DNA from: Streptomyces sp. NBC_00775 | GTDB lineage: Bacteria; Actinomycetota; Actinomycetes; Streptomycetales; Streptomycetaceae | Direction of reading: 5' to 3' | DNA: 64,000 bases | Assembly (NCBI RefSeq): GCF_036347135.1 | Contig: NZ_CP108938.1 | Coordinates: forward strand, 10,540,001-10,604,000 | Shown: piece after piece, positions 26,399 through 34,431 of the stretch | Layout of the letters: every line of letters starts with the position of its first letter | Position numbering within the stretch: position 1 is the stretch's first letter | Notes under the pieces: model-generated | Told to the model about the DNA's origin: nothing | What the model saw: the letters and a program-made list of their open reading frames with translations, nothing else | Database searches by the model: none | Position numbers and translations under genes: made by a program

Positions 26399-26872
26399 TC
26401 AGACGCTGCGCACCGTCTTGCTCACCTGGTCGAGCAGCGTCCGTAGCTGCGCGCTCTGGTCCGGTCCCAGGCCCTCGGTGATGTGACGCTCTACGTCGGC
26501 GATCACCTGGTCGGCCGCGCGCAGCGCCTCCCGTCCGGCGTCGGTGAGGTGCAGTTCCTGCACGTGCCGGTGGCGCGGGTGCTCGCGCCTCTCCAACTGG
26601 CCGCGGCCCTCCAGGCGTGCCACGAGGGAGGCGACGGCCTGAGGGGTGACGTTGAGGCGGCGGGCCAACTCGGCGCCGGCCAGCCCTGGTTCGCTGTGCA
26701 CCGACATCAGCAGGGTGTAGTGCGCGGCGGCCATGCCCAGCGGGCGTAGCCGCTGTTCCTTGAGCGTCTGCACCGCCAGTTCCGCGCGCCGCAATGCCCA
26801 GGTCACCCGGTCAAGCGCGCCGAGCCCCACAGGCTCCTCGTCATCACGTATCACCTGCCAAGGGTACGACAC
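26399..26872 (-). CDS. MarR family regulator
   Basis: This 157-residue winged-helix regulator has LRPLGMAAAHYTLLMSVHSEPGL as helices 1-2, AELARRLNVTPQAVASLVARLEGRG as the recognition region, the wing ERREHPRHRHVQELHLT and a C-terminal dimer helix. MarR proteins usually repress a divergent gene and are released by phenolic ligands or oxidation; there is no conserved Cys here to suggest redox sensing. A GTG start at 26872 is used; a GTG a few codons on is possible. It is divergent from the SDR at 26927 with a 54-bp shared promoter. Confidence 0.9.
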   Translation of the reverse strand: MSYPWQVIRDDEEPVGLGALDRVTWALRRAELAVQTLKEQRLRPLGMAAAHYTLLMSVHSEPGLAGAELARRLNVTPQAVASLVARLEGRGQLERREHPRHRHVQELHLTDAGREALRAADQVIADVERHITEGLGPDQSAQLRTLLDQVSKTVRSV

Positions 26873-26882
26873 TTCATAACCA

Positions 26883-26912
26883 TCAAGCGTTTGACACTAA
26901 GCTAACGGTTGA
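26883..26912 (+). promoter_or_regulatory. candidate MarR operator and -35 element
   Basis: Arms TCAAGCGTT (26883-26891) and AACGGTTGA (26904-26912) form an 8-of-9 inverted repeat. A TTGACA hexamer at 26891-26896 overlaps it. A -10 element is not convincing; leaderless or weak promoters are common in this group. Confidence 0.45.
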
Positions 26913-26926
26913 GGCATGCTCGGCGT

Positions 26927-27718
26927 ATGACTCGCACGATCGCTCTCATCACCGGAGCTTCCTCCGGCATCGGCGCCGAATACGCCCGTCTGCTGGCGGA
27001 TGACCACGACCTCGTCCTGGTGGCGCGCCGCGCGGACCGGCTCGGCGACTTCGCAGAGGAGCTCCGCGCCCGGGGTGCCGCCGTGGAGGTGCTGCCCGCC
27101 GATCTCGGCACCCACGAGGGCATCACCGCTGTCACCGGCCGTCTCGCCGCGGGGGACGTGCGCCTGCTGGTCAGCAACGCCGGCGCCGGCGGCTACGCCC
27201 CGCTCGTCGACGTCGACCCCGCCGACATCGACCGCCTGCTCACCCTCAACGCCGTGGCCCCCATTCAGCTGGTCCGCGCCGCGCTTCCCGGAATGCTCGC
27301 GTCCGGAGAAGGCGCGATCATCACGGTGGCCTCGCTGCTGGCCTTCAGCGGCGGCCTCAACGATCCCCGCGCACCACGACGCACTCTCTACGCGGCAGCG
27401 AAGGCCGCCACCGTCGCCTTCACCCGGACCCTCACAGGTGAGCTCGCGGACACGCCCATCCGTACGCAGCTGCTGCTGCCCGGCGTCGTGGCCACGGAGT
27501 GGAACGAAGGCGTCGGCCGCGACATCCCCTGGGCGATGACCCCGCAGGACGTCGCCTCGGCCAGCCTTGCCGGCCTGCGCCTGGGGGAGACCGTGTGCGC
27601 ACCCGGTCTGGAGAACCAGGCCGCAGCCCTTGACGCCCTACTGGCCGCGGAGTCCGCTCTGCTCACCGGCGGCAACCAGCCCACCCCCGCAACTCGATAC
27701 CGCGGCCCGCACGCGTAG
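26927..27718 (+). CDS. SDR family oxidoreductase
   Basis: This 263-residue classical SDR has GASSGIGAEYARLLA (cofactor), LVSNAGAGGYAPL (NAG motif), a serine in TVASLLAFSG and the catalytic YAAAK in RTLYAAAKAATVAF. The substrate is unknown. The start at 26927 (MTRTIALITGASS) fits the family; an upstream in-frame ATG at 26909 lies in the promoter. It is divergent from the MarR gene, so probably repressed by it. Confidence 0.92.
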   Translation: MTRTIALITGASSGIGAEYARLLADDHDLVLVARRADRLGDFAEELRARGAAVEVLPADLGTHEGITAVTGRLAAGDVRLLVSNAGAGGYAPLVDVDPADIDRLLTLNAVAPIQLVRAALPGMLASGEGAIITVASLLAFSGGLNDPRAPRRTLYAAAKAATVAFTRTLTGELADTPIRTQLLLPGVVATEWNEGVGRDIPWAMTPQDVASASLAGLRLGETVCAPGLENQAAALDALLAAESALLTGGNQPTPATRYRGPHA

Positions 27719-27824
27719 CAGCGGGCGCCTCCTCGGCGCTGCCCCCGACCGGGCCACGGGTCGCCCTCCCAGTGTTGCGCTACGCCCGTCCGTCGAGGGT
27801 GCTTCCCGCTCCGCGGCCACCCTT

Positions 27825-27904
27825 GCCCAGCTGCCCAGCTGCCCAGCTGCCCAGCTGCCCAGCTGCCCAGCTGCCCAGCTGCCCAACTGCCGAACTGCCG
27901 AACG
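27825..27904. repeat. 8-bp tandem repeat, unit GCCCAGCT x10
   Basis: Seven perfect GCCCAGCT units (27825-27880) are followed by three diverged ones. The array lies in the 349-bp gap between the SDR and the aldehyde dehydrogenase, about 165 bp before the latter's start. No gene is supported in this gap. Confidence 0.9.
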
Positions 27905-28067
27905 TCCGGCACGGCACACGCTCCCCATGACCTCCACCATGCAGTCCTCCACGTCGGCCCGCGCCGACTGCCCTCCAGCGGCCACTCGTGCCGAAGACCG
28001 CCTCCGCCACCGCCCTCACCCACGGTGTGTCTCATTCGGGCGGGCGGAAGAAAGTTAGGGAAGACCT

Positions 28068-29603
28068 ATGACCGACGACATTCCGACGATCACGCGTGAC
28101 GGCGTCATCGGATACGACGCGACCGAGATCGTCACCATCGACCAGGCCACCGGAGCCGAGTTCGCCCGATATCCCGTGGCCGGCAAGGAAGAGGCGGCCG
28201 CGGCCGTCGCCGCCGCACGCTCGGTCACCGGGGCCTGGTGGGACCTCGGCTTCGAGGGCCGTGCGGAGCGGCTGCGTGCGTGGCGGCGGCAGATAGCTTT
28301 GAACGGTGAGGAGGGCGCCGCACTCATTCACGCCGAGAACGGCAAGCCGCTCGACGACGCCCGCGTGGAGGTGCTCGGGACTCTCGAGCACCTGCAGTAC
28401 GTTGCTGACAACGCCGCGCGGGTCCTGGAGCGCTGGGAGGTTCCGGCCAGCCCCACCACGCCCAACCAGCGTGCGTGGGTCGAGTACCAGCCCTACGGCG
28501 TGGTCGGCGTCATCGGCCCGTGGAACTTCCCCCTGCTCACTCCCGCGGCCATCCTCGCCGATGCGCTCGCGGCCGGGAACGCCGTCATCCTCAAGCCGAG
28601 CCAGATCACGCCCGGTGTCGCCGAATGGCTCATCCGAACCTGGCAGCGTGCCGTTCCGGAACTGCCGGCCGTCCTGCAGAACCTGAACGGATACGGGGCC
28701 ACGGGTCAGGCGCTCATCGAGGCCGGCCTCGACAAGCTCGCGTTCACGGGCAGTGTCGCCACGGGTCGGACGGTGGCCGCCCAATGCGCGCAGACCCTGA
28801 CCCCCGTTCTGCTGGAACTCGGCGGAAAGGACGGCGTCATCGTCGCCGAGGACGCCGATCTGGACGAAGCCGCCGCTCACATCGTGTGGGGCGCGATGCA
28901 GAACACCGGACACGGTTGCATCAGTCTCGAAGTGGCCTATGTCGTCGAGTCGGTGCACGACGAGTTCGTCGAGAAGATCAGCGAGCTCGCCGGGCAGGTA
29001 CGCGTCGGCAGCGACGAGGACGCGGAGATCGGGCCGGTTCCGCTGCCGAGCCAGACCTTGATCATCCGGGAACACATTCAGGACGCCCTGGAGCGCGGCG
29101 CGACAGCCACCGTCGGCGGCCTCGACGCGGTGGGCGACCGCTATGCCGCGCCCACCATCCTGGTCGGAGTGGCCCCCGACGCCCTCGCGGCGAGGGAGGA
29201 GACGTTCGGGCCGACGCTGGCGGTCGTCAAGGTCGCCGACGCCGATGAGGCCGTCGCTCACATCAACGCCGGCCGGTACGGGCTGGGCAGCGCCGTCTTC
29301 AGCCGCGACCGCGGCGAAGCCATCGCTCGTCGCCTCCGCGTGGGAATGACCAGCATCAACGATGCTCTGGTGTTCTCCATGAACCCCGCCGTGCCGTTCG
29401 GCGGTCGGGGCGACAGCGGTTACGGCCGCAAGCAGGGGGAGGAGGGACTGCGGGAGTTCGCCTACGCGCACTCCTTCACCGCCAAGACCGGCCCCGCCCG
29501 GTTCTCCGCCTCGACCTTCGGCAGGCCCGCGGGTGCCATGGCGGGAGCCCTCGCCGGCGCCCGTAACAGGATCCTGGCCGAGAGCGGCGAGAAGTCGGAC
29601 TGA
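28068..29603 (+). CDS. aldehyde dehydrogenase (NAD(P)+)
   Basis: This 511-residue enzyme oxidises an aldehyde to the acid. Visible motifs: GVVGVIGPWNFPLLTPA (cofactor-domain core), VILKPSQ, FTGSVATG, the catalytic Glu in LLELGGKDG, the catalytic Cys in NTGHGCISLE and the C-terminal MNPAVPFGGRGDSGYGRK. All are intact, and the length is normal. The ATG at 28068 follows AGGGAAG. The substrate is unknown. It could act after the alcohol dehydrogenase or aldo/keto reductase genes in this region, but it is transcribed alone. Confidence 0.93.
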   Translation: MTDDIPTITRDGVIGYDATEIVTIDQATGAEFARYPVAGKEEAAAAVAAARSVTGAWWDLGFEGRAERLRAWRRQIALNGEEGAALIHAENGKPLDDARVEVLGTLEHLQYVADNAARVLERWEVPASPTTPNQRAWVEYQPYGVVGVIGPWNFPLLTPAAILADALAAGNAVILKPSQITPGVAEWLIRTWQRAVPELPAVLQNLNGYGATGQALIEAGLDKLAFTGSVATGRTVAAQCAQTLTPVLLELGGKDGVIVAEDADLDEAAAHIVWGAMQNTGHGCISLEVAYVVESVHDEFVEKISELAGQVRVGSDEDAEIGPVPLPSQTLIIREHIQDALERGATATVGGLDAVGDRYAAPTILVGVAPDALAAREETFGPTLAVVKVADADEAVAHINAGRYGLGSAVFSRDRGEAIARRLRVGMTSINDALVFSMNPAVPFGGRGDSGYGRKQGEEGLREFAYAHSFTAKTGPARFSASTFGRPAGAMAGALAGARNRILAESGEKSD

Positions 29604-29965
29604 TTCAACTCACGGGCGCCGACGGATGTTCCGGGCCGAGCCCGGCCCGCCGTACGTGCCCTCACGAGGCAGGCCATCGGCCTGCCCGGCACCCGGGTTC
29701 GAGACGCTGCACCGTCTTGGACCCGGGTCCCGGACGCCGCGCCGATGTCGGGGCGCAGGGGAGAGCTGCGGCGCGCCGGCCGCGGGTGCGAGCGGTGAGC
29801 GATGGATGGCCGCCGGGCATGCTGCCGCCTGTCGATGGTACGGAGCGCTGGACCGGACATCGGAGGAAGCCGGGCCCAAGGCAGCGTCGACTCCTATCAG
29901 GCGGGGCCCCGCCATTTCGTCTGAAGCCCGACGCCTGACCCCCTCCGGTCCGGGCCTGAGCCCGT
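29604..29965. other. gene-free stretch
   Basis: I see no supportable gene, only GC-rich sequence. It lies between the aldehyde dehydrogenase and two broken genes. Confidence 0.4.
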
Positions 29966-30078
29966 TCACCCGCGGGTCAGGCCCAACTCGCCCGCGCGCA
30001 CCCCGGCCTGGAAGCGTGAGCTCGCGTCCAGGGCGACGAGGAGTTCGGCGACTCTGCGGCGGTAGGTGCGCAGCGGCC
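29966..30078 (-). pseudogene. C-terminal remnant of a LuxR-type HTH regulator
   Basis: The minus frame reads LRTYRRRVAELLVALDASS, then RFQAGVRAGELGLTRG and a stop. It resembles the recognition helix and tail of Streptomyces HTH (LuxR-like) regulators. Everything upstream is missing; it abuts the broken aldo/keto reductase head-to-head. Confidence 0.4.
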
Positions 30079-30087
30079 CCGGCGGAC

Positions 30088-30618
30088 ATGCGCGGCCTGG
30101 TGGAAGCCAACCTCCAGGGTCTGGGCGTGGACCGCCTCGATCTCGTCTACCTGCGCATCGGGGCGATGACGCCTCCGCACGGGGAGTCGCTCGCCGAGCG
30201 CTTCGAGGCCCTCGCTGTGCTGCGTGAGGAGGGCCTGATCCGTCACCTCGGCCTCAGCAACGTCGACGACGCCCATCTCGCGGAGGCCCGCGCGATCGCC
30301 CCGGTCGTGGCGGTGCAGAACCAGTTCCAGGCCGCCAAGCGCGACAACGTGGAGCTGCTGGCCGCCTGCGAGGAGTCCGACACCGCGTTCGTGCCTTTCT
30401 TCCCGCTCGGTGGCGGCCGGGAACTCGACGACGAGCGGCTGGCCAAGGTCGCGGCCCGGCACGGCGCCGCCGTGTCGCAGATCGGCCTGGCCTGGTTGCT
30501 GGCCGCCTCGCCGGTGACGCTGGCCATTCCCGGCACGGGCTCCCTGTCGCACCTGGAGGACAACATGGCCGTCGCAGGAATCACCCTCAGCGCAGAAGAC
30601 CTCGCCGACCTCTCCTGA
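30088..30618 (+). pseudogene. aldo/keto reductase lacking its N-terminal third
   Basis: About 176 residues of a (beta/alpha)8 reductase remain: LGVDRLDLVYLRIG, REEGLIRHLGLSN, PVVAVQNQFQ, SQIGLAWLLA and LAIPGTGSLSHLEDN. The part with the catalytic Asp, Tyr and Lys is absent, and the sequence joins directly to the LuxR-type remnant at about 30080. It is therefore not expected to be active. Confidence 0.8.
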
Positions 30619-30797
30619 CGACCGGGGGCGGTCGAAGCGCCTCGGGAGAACCGTCGAGCATCGTCGTGATGACGGGCGCGACCGCAGGCAACCCCGCCAG
30701 GCTGTCGTCACCGTTCCTTTCGTCATCGCCCAGTCGTGCGTGACGGAGGGTCAGCTAGTCCGTGTCCGGCGGATCATGTGGCCGTGATGGCACCAAG

Positions 30798-31439
30798 TTA
30801 GTTCTCGCGGGCCGGACTGCGCCCGCTTGCGAGGCGTTTCTGCCCCTCGGGCATGGGCAGGACCGCCAGTGCGGTGTCTGCAATGTTCCGCAGCGTCTCC
30901 GGGTCCAGGCCGGCCTTGCCTACCGCCTCGATACCGCGGACCACCGTCAACAGCAGTGCCGCCAACCGCTCCGGATCCGCAGCGCTATCGATGTCGCCGT
31001 GGCGCTGGGCGGCGCTGATCTCCGTCCGCAGCAGGGTCAGCAGTGCCGTCATGGTCTCGGCCGACCGTCCGGCGACCGTCGGATCGTGCTGGGCCAGTTC
31101 CGCCGCGCCCTTGGCCAACAGGCACCCGCGGCGCTCGGTGTCTGAGGCGGTGTTCTCCGCCATTAGGTGCACGTATCCCGACAGCCGGGCCAAGGCCTCT
31201 GCGTCCGGGCCACCTGCCAGCCGCCCTTCGGCCACCTCAACGACTGCGGTGCACCAGTCGCCAAACACGTGGTGGAAGAGCTTGCCCTTGTCGCCGAATG
31301 CGCCGTACAGGCTGCCCTTGCCCAGGCCGGTCGCCTGGGCGATGTCGTCCATCCGGGTTCCTGCATAGCCGGTCGCCCAGAACTGTTCCCGGGCCCGCTC
31401 CAGGACTTGGCGTTCGTCGAATGCGCGTGGTCTCGGCAT
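30798..31439 (-). CDS. TetR family regulator
   Basis: This 213-residue regulator starts MPRPRAFDERQVLERAREQFW, with HTH ATGYAGTRMDDIAQATGLGK, then GSLYGAFGDKGKLFHHVF, the pattern of TetR proteins with a TetR_C_16/YxaF-like effector domain. A cysteine sits in the effector half (ERRGCLLAKGAAEL), a feature of that subgroup. It is divergent from the SDR at 31524. The 9-bp inverted repeat over the shared promoter is its probable operator. Confidence 0.92.
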   Translation of the reverse strand: MPRPRAFDERQVLERAREQFWATGYAGTRMDDIAQATGLGKGSLYGAFGDKGKLFHHVFGDWCTAVVEVAEGRLAGGPDAEALARLSGYVHLMAENTASDTERRGCLLAKGAAELAQHDPTVAGRSAETMTALLTLLRTEISAAQRHGDIDSAADPERLAALLLTVVRGIEAVGKAGLDPETLRNIADTALAVLPMPEGQKRLASGRSPAREN

Positions 31440-31458
31440 GGTTTCAGCCTAACCATTC

Positions 31459-31498
31459 TTGACTCGATCGTCCATTACTGTCTACGTTATGGACGATC
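31459..31498 (+). promoter_or_regulatory. promoter with overlapping TetR-type inverted repeat
   Basis: TTGACT (31459-31464), an 18-bp spacer and TACGTT (31483-31488) make a good -35/-10 pair. GATCGTCCA (31466-31474) and TGGACGATC (31490-31498) form a perfect 9-bp inverted repeat spanning it, so a bound repressor would block the SDR promoter. Confidence 0.65.
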
Positions 31499-31523
31499 CA
31501 TTCCACAACTGAAGGGGTTCGAC

Positions 31524-32261
31524 ATGCCAGGCGTGCTGCACGAGAAGGTGGCCGTGATCACCGGAGGGACCAGCGGGATCGGGCTGGCCATCGCCCACCG
31601 CTTCGTCCGGGAGGGCGCACGGGTCTTCGTGACCGGCCGGGACATCGACCGCCTCGAAGCGGCAGTCAAGGAGATTGGTCCTGCGGCCACCGGCGTACGA
31701 TCCGACGTCTCGGTCCTGGCCGACCTGGACGCGCTCTACGCGCGAGTCCGCGAGGAGGCCGGACGCATCGACGTGCTGGTGGCCAACGCCGGAATCGTCG
31801 CGGACGCCGCGCTCGGCGCCCACACCGAGGCGAACGTCGACCTGACGCTCGCCGTCAACGTCAAGGGCCCACTATTCACCGTCCAGAAGGCGCTTCCGCT
31901 GCTGGCGGAGAACGCCTCCATCCTGGTCATCGGCTCAAGCAACAGCGTGCGCCCCAATGAGCACCTCGAGGTCTACAGCGCCTCGAAGGCAGCGTTGAGC
32001 AACCTCGTGCACAACTGGGCCCGGCAATCGCGAGAGCGCCGATTCCGGGTCAACGTCCTCAGCCCGGGACCCACGCGGACCCCTGCCCTGCTGCGCGCCG
32101 CGGGGCCGGACGTCGACCGGTTCGCCGAGGCCGTCGTGCCACTGGGGCGGCTGGCCGACGCCGAGGAAATCGCCGAGGCCGCCCTCTTCCTGGCTTCGGA
32201 CGCCTCGTCGTTCGTCACCGGCGCCGAACTCTTCGCCGACGGCGGCTACACCCGGGCCTGA
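31524..32261 (+). CDS. SDR family oxidoreductase
   Basis: This 245-residue classical SDR has VITGGTSGIGLAIAHRF, LVANAGIVADAAL, a serine in LVIGSSNSV and the catalytic YSASK in EVYSASKAALSNL. It ends LFADGGYTRA. The ATG at 31524 follows GAAGGGG. It is the typical partner of a divergent TetR of this type; the substrate is unknown. The promoter and operator lie at 31459-31498. Confidence 0.93.
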   Translation: MPGVLHEKVAVITGGTSGIGLAIAHRFVREGARVFVTGRDIDRLEAAVKEIGPAATGVRSDVSVLADLDALYARVREEAGRIDVLVANAGIVADAALGAHTEANVDLTLAVNVKGPLFTVQKALPLLAENASILVIGSSNSVRPNEHLEVYSASKAALSNLVHNWARQSRERRFRVNVLSPGPTRTPALLRAAGPDVDRFAEAVVPLGRLADAEEIAEAALFLASDASSFVTGAELFADGGYTRA

Positions 32262-32327
32262 ACGACGGCCGGTGGTGCGCATCCGGTTCCCTCGAAGCGA
32301 TGGGGCGCACTCCCGGCCGCGTGTACG

Positions 32328-32528
32328 TCGTACGAGGCCCAGTGCGCTCGAAGCAACGAGATCGTGGCCGCGGCCTCTTGGGATGACGTCGGCCGCCACC
32401 CCGACTGCCGGTCCGGCAACGCCGGCCTCCGCTGGGTGCTCATCCATCTCGTCGAGGAGACCGGACGGCACGCGGGGCACGCGGACATCGTGAGGGAGCT
32501 GCTTGACGGGGCGAAGGGGTACTACTAG
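32328..32528 (+). pseudogene. C-terminal fragment of a DinB family gene
   Basis: About 67 codons match the C-terminus of the DinB protein at 4934-5449 (YEAQCARSNEIVAAA, then LIHLVEETGRHAGHADIVRE and ending GAKGYY). The N-terminal 105 residues are missing. Its TAG stop overlaps the CTAG where the IS5-type element is inserted. Confidence 0.85.
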
Positions 32529-33429
32529 CTCTCTCCGGTGGGTCTCGACCGGAGCCAAAGTCGGATCGAGGCAACGGTGACGGTGCCGTAGAAGACGTAG
32601 GCGCGTTTGTCGAACCTCGTCGCCACAGCCCGGAAGCTCTTGAGGGCATTGATCGTCCGCTCCACCTCGTTCCTGCGTTTGTAGATCGTCCTGTCGAAGC
32701 CAGCGGGCCGACCGCCCTTGCTGCCTTTGTGCTGTCGGTTGGCCCGCTGGTTCTTCGGTTCGGGGATCGTGTGCTTGATCTGGCGTCGCCGCAGGTAGCG
32801 GCGGTTGCGGCGGGATGAGTAAGCCTTGTCTCCGCCGAGGTGGCCAGGCCGAGTCCGCGGTCGCCCGCCATCCCGGCGGGCGACACGGACACGCTCCATG
32901 ACCGGGATGAGCTGCGGAGCGTCGCCCCACTGCCCCGGGGTGATCAGCAAGGCGAGTGGGCGGCGTCCGCCCTCACCGGCAAGGTGGATCTTGCAGGTCA
33001 GGCCGCCCCGTGAGCGTCCCAGGCCCTCATCGGGGCGGTGCTGCAGGGGCGTGTGTCTTTTCCCGGAAGCCGCGGGGGTTTCTTACGTGCTCCCGCGGCG
33101 TGTTGGTGGGCCCGGCAGGAGGTGGAGTCCACGCTCACCATGGACCAGTCGATGCGGCCTTCCGCGTCAGCATCGGCGAGGACAGCCGCGAAGAGCTTGT
33201 CCCATGTGCCATCCGCTGACCAGCACCGATGCCGCTCGTACACGGTCTTCCACCGACCGAAACGCGCAGGCAGATCCCGCCACGGTACCCCGGTGCGCTG
33301 CCGGAACAGAATCCCGTTGATCACCCTGCGATGGCTCTCCCAACGGCCCCCGCGCTGACCGGACTTCGGTAGATGCGGCTTCAGCCGGGCCCATTCTTCA
33401 TTTGTGAGATCTCCGCGCCCCATGAGCAT
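32525..33429 (-). CDS. IS5 family transposase, two frames joined by -1 frameshift
   Basis: The first frame (33429-32998) starts MGRGDLTNEEWARLKPHLP and holds the first catalytic Asp in MVSVDSTSCRAHQHAAG. The second frame (to 32525) continues LGRSRGGLTCKIHL, with the second Asp in LGGDKAYSS and the Glu region in YKRRNEVERTINALK. A GGGAAAAG tract near 33058-33065 is a plausible -1 slippage site, which would give a DDE transposase of about 300 residues, as in other IS427-like elements. The stop codon lies in the flanking CTAG. Confidence 0.85.
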
Positions 33430-33476
33430 GCCAACGAACCAAGGCTGGGGCAGTCACAAGATCCGCCGGACACAGC
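32529..33476 (-). mobile_element. IS5-type (IS427-like) insertion sequence
   Basis: A 948-bp element lies between two CTAG tetranucleotides (32525-32528 and 33477-33480), the apparent target duplication. Terminal repeats match at 14 of 18 positions (left CTCTCTCCGGTGGGTCT, right inverted CTGTGTCCGGCGGATCT, each roughly). Confidence 0.85.
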
Positions 33477-33571
33477 CTAGTTAGCCGCCTAGCGGGCTAT
33501 TGGGATAGTCGGCGGGAGGGGTGGCCGCGAACATGCTGTGGGTGCGGCCACCCCTCGCGCTGTACGCAGTG

Positions 33572-33681
33572 TCAGAACCCGCGGGTGGTGAGCCATTCGT
33601 CCAGCGCGACCGAGATGATGTCGCCGATGGGCAGGTGGTTGACTTCGTTGTCCAGCGCGAATCGTTTGATCCGCTTCTGGT
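33572..33681 (-). pseudogene. C-terminal remnant, ribbon-helix-helix-like
   Basis: The minus frame reads LNQKRIKRFALDNEVNHLPI, then GDIISVALDEWLTTRGF and a stop. This resembles the C-terminal RHH motif of actinobacterial plasmid-partition or ParB-like proteins. There is no upstream part, and it overlaps the end of the SDR region. Confidence 0.35.
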
Positions 33682-34431
33682 TCAGGCGTCCGCGCGCAGG
33701 GCGTCCGAGATCGACTTGGCGCCGCCGTGCGAGGTGAGGCCGCCGTCGACCGGAATCTCCGCCCCGGTGATGAAGGACGCGTCGTCGGACAGCAGGAAGA
33801 CCACGAGTGGGGTGATGTCGTCGATGGTCCCGGTGCGGCCGAGCGGTGTCGCGCGGAGGTTCGCCGTACGGAACGCGCTCGCGGCGGAGGCGGTCATGTC
33901 CGTCTCGATGAACCCGGGGTGGATGGTGTTGACGCGGATGCCGCGCGGTCCCAGTTCCATGGCGGTGATCCTGGACAGGCCGCGCAGCGCCCACTTGCTG
34001 GTTGTGTACGCGACGGGGTAATGCGCGGTGAGTGCTGCCGAGGAACCGACGTTCACGATCGACGCCCCTGCCTGCATCAGTGGTGTCAGGTGCTGGATGC
34101 CCAGGAGTGGTCCGGTGACGTTGACCGCATGTACCCGGGTCATGTCCTCTGGACGTACCTCGCCGATCCGGGCCCGCCAGGTGACGCCGGCGTTGTTGAC
34201 CAGGCCGTGCACCTGGCCGTACGACTCCCGGAGCTCGGCGGCGAGTTGGGCCCATTCCTTGTCGTTGGTGACGTCGAGGCGGCGGCAGCCGGGCGTCTCG
34301 GTCACGTCGGTGGCGATCACCCGGGCGCCCTCGCGGGTCAGGACCTCGGCCTCCGCGGCGCCCTGGCCGCCGGCCGCGCCCGTGATCACGACGACCTTGT
34401 CCAGCAGCCGCTTGGGATGCAGGTCGGTCAC
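33682..34431 (-). CDS. SDR family oxidoreductase of the aromatic operon
   Basis: This 249-residue classical SDR has VITGAAGGQGAAEAEVL (glycine-rich motif with a GGQG variant), LVNNAGVTWRARIG, a serine in IVNVGSSAAL and the catalytic YTTSK in VAYTTSKWAL. The GTG start at 34431 overlaps the stop of the upstream FAH-family gene (GTGA), so translation is coupled. It is the last gene of the seven-gene aromatic operon and may oxidise or reduce a ring or side-chain alcohol of the substrate. Confidence 0.92.
   Translation of the reverse strand: MTDLHPKRLLDKVVVITGAAGGQGAAEAEVLTREGARVIATDVTETPGCRRLDVTNDKEWAQLAAELRESYGQVHGLVNNAGVTWRARIGEVRPEDMTRVHAVNVTGPLLGIQHLTPLMQAGASIVNVGSSAALTAHYPVAYTTSKWALRGLSRITAMELGPRGIRVNTIHPGFIETDMTASAASAFRTANLRATPLGRTGTIDDITPLVVFLLSDDASFITGAEIPVDGGLTSHGGAKSISDALRADA

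Noticed and set aside
27825..27904. Possible CRISPR array or repeat protein
   Set aside because: The units are 8 bp and contiguous without spacers. The frames reading LGSWAAGQ repeats have no start or context, so it is a simple tandem repeat.
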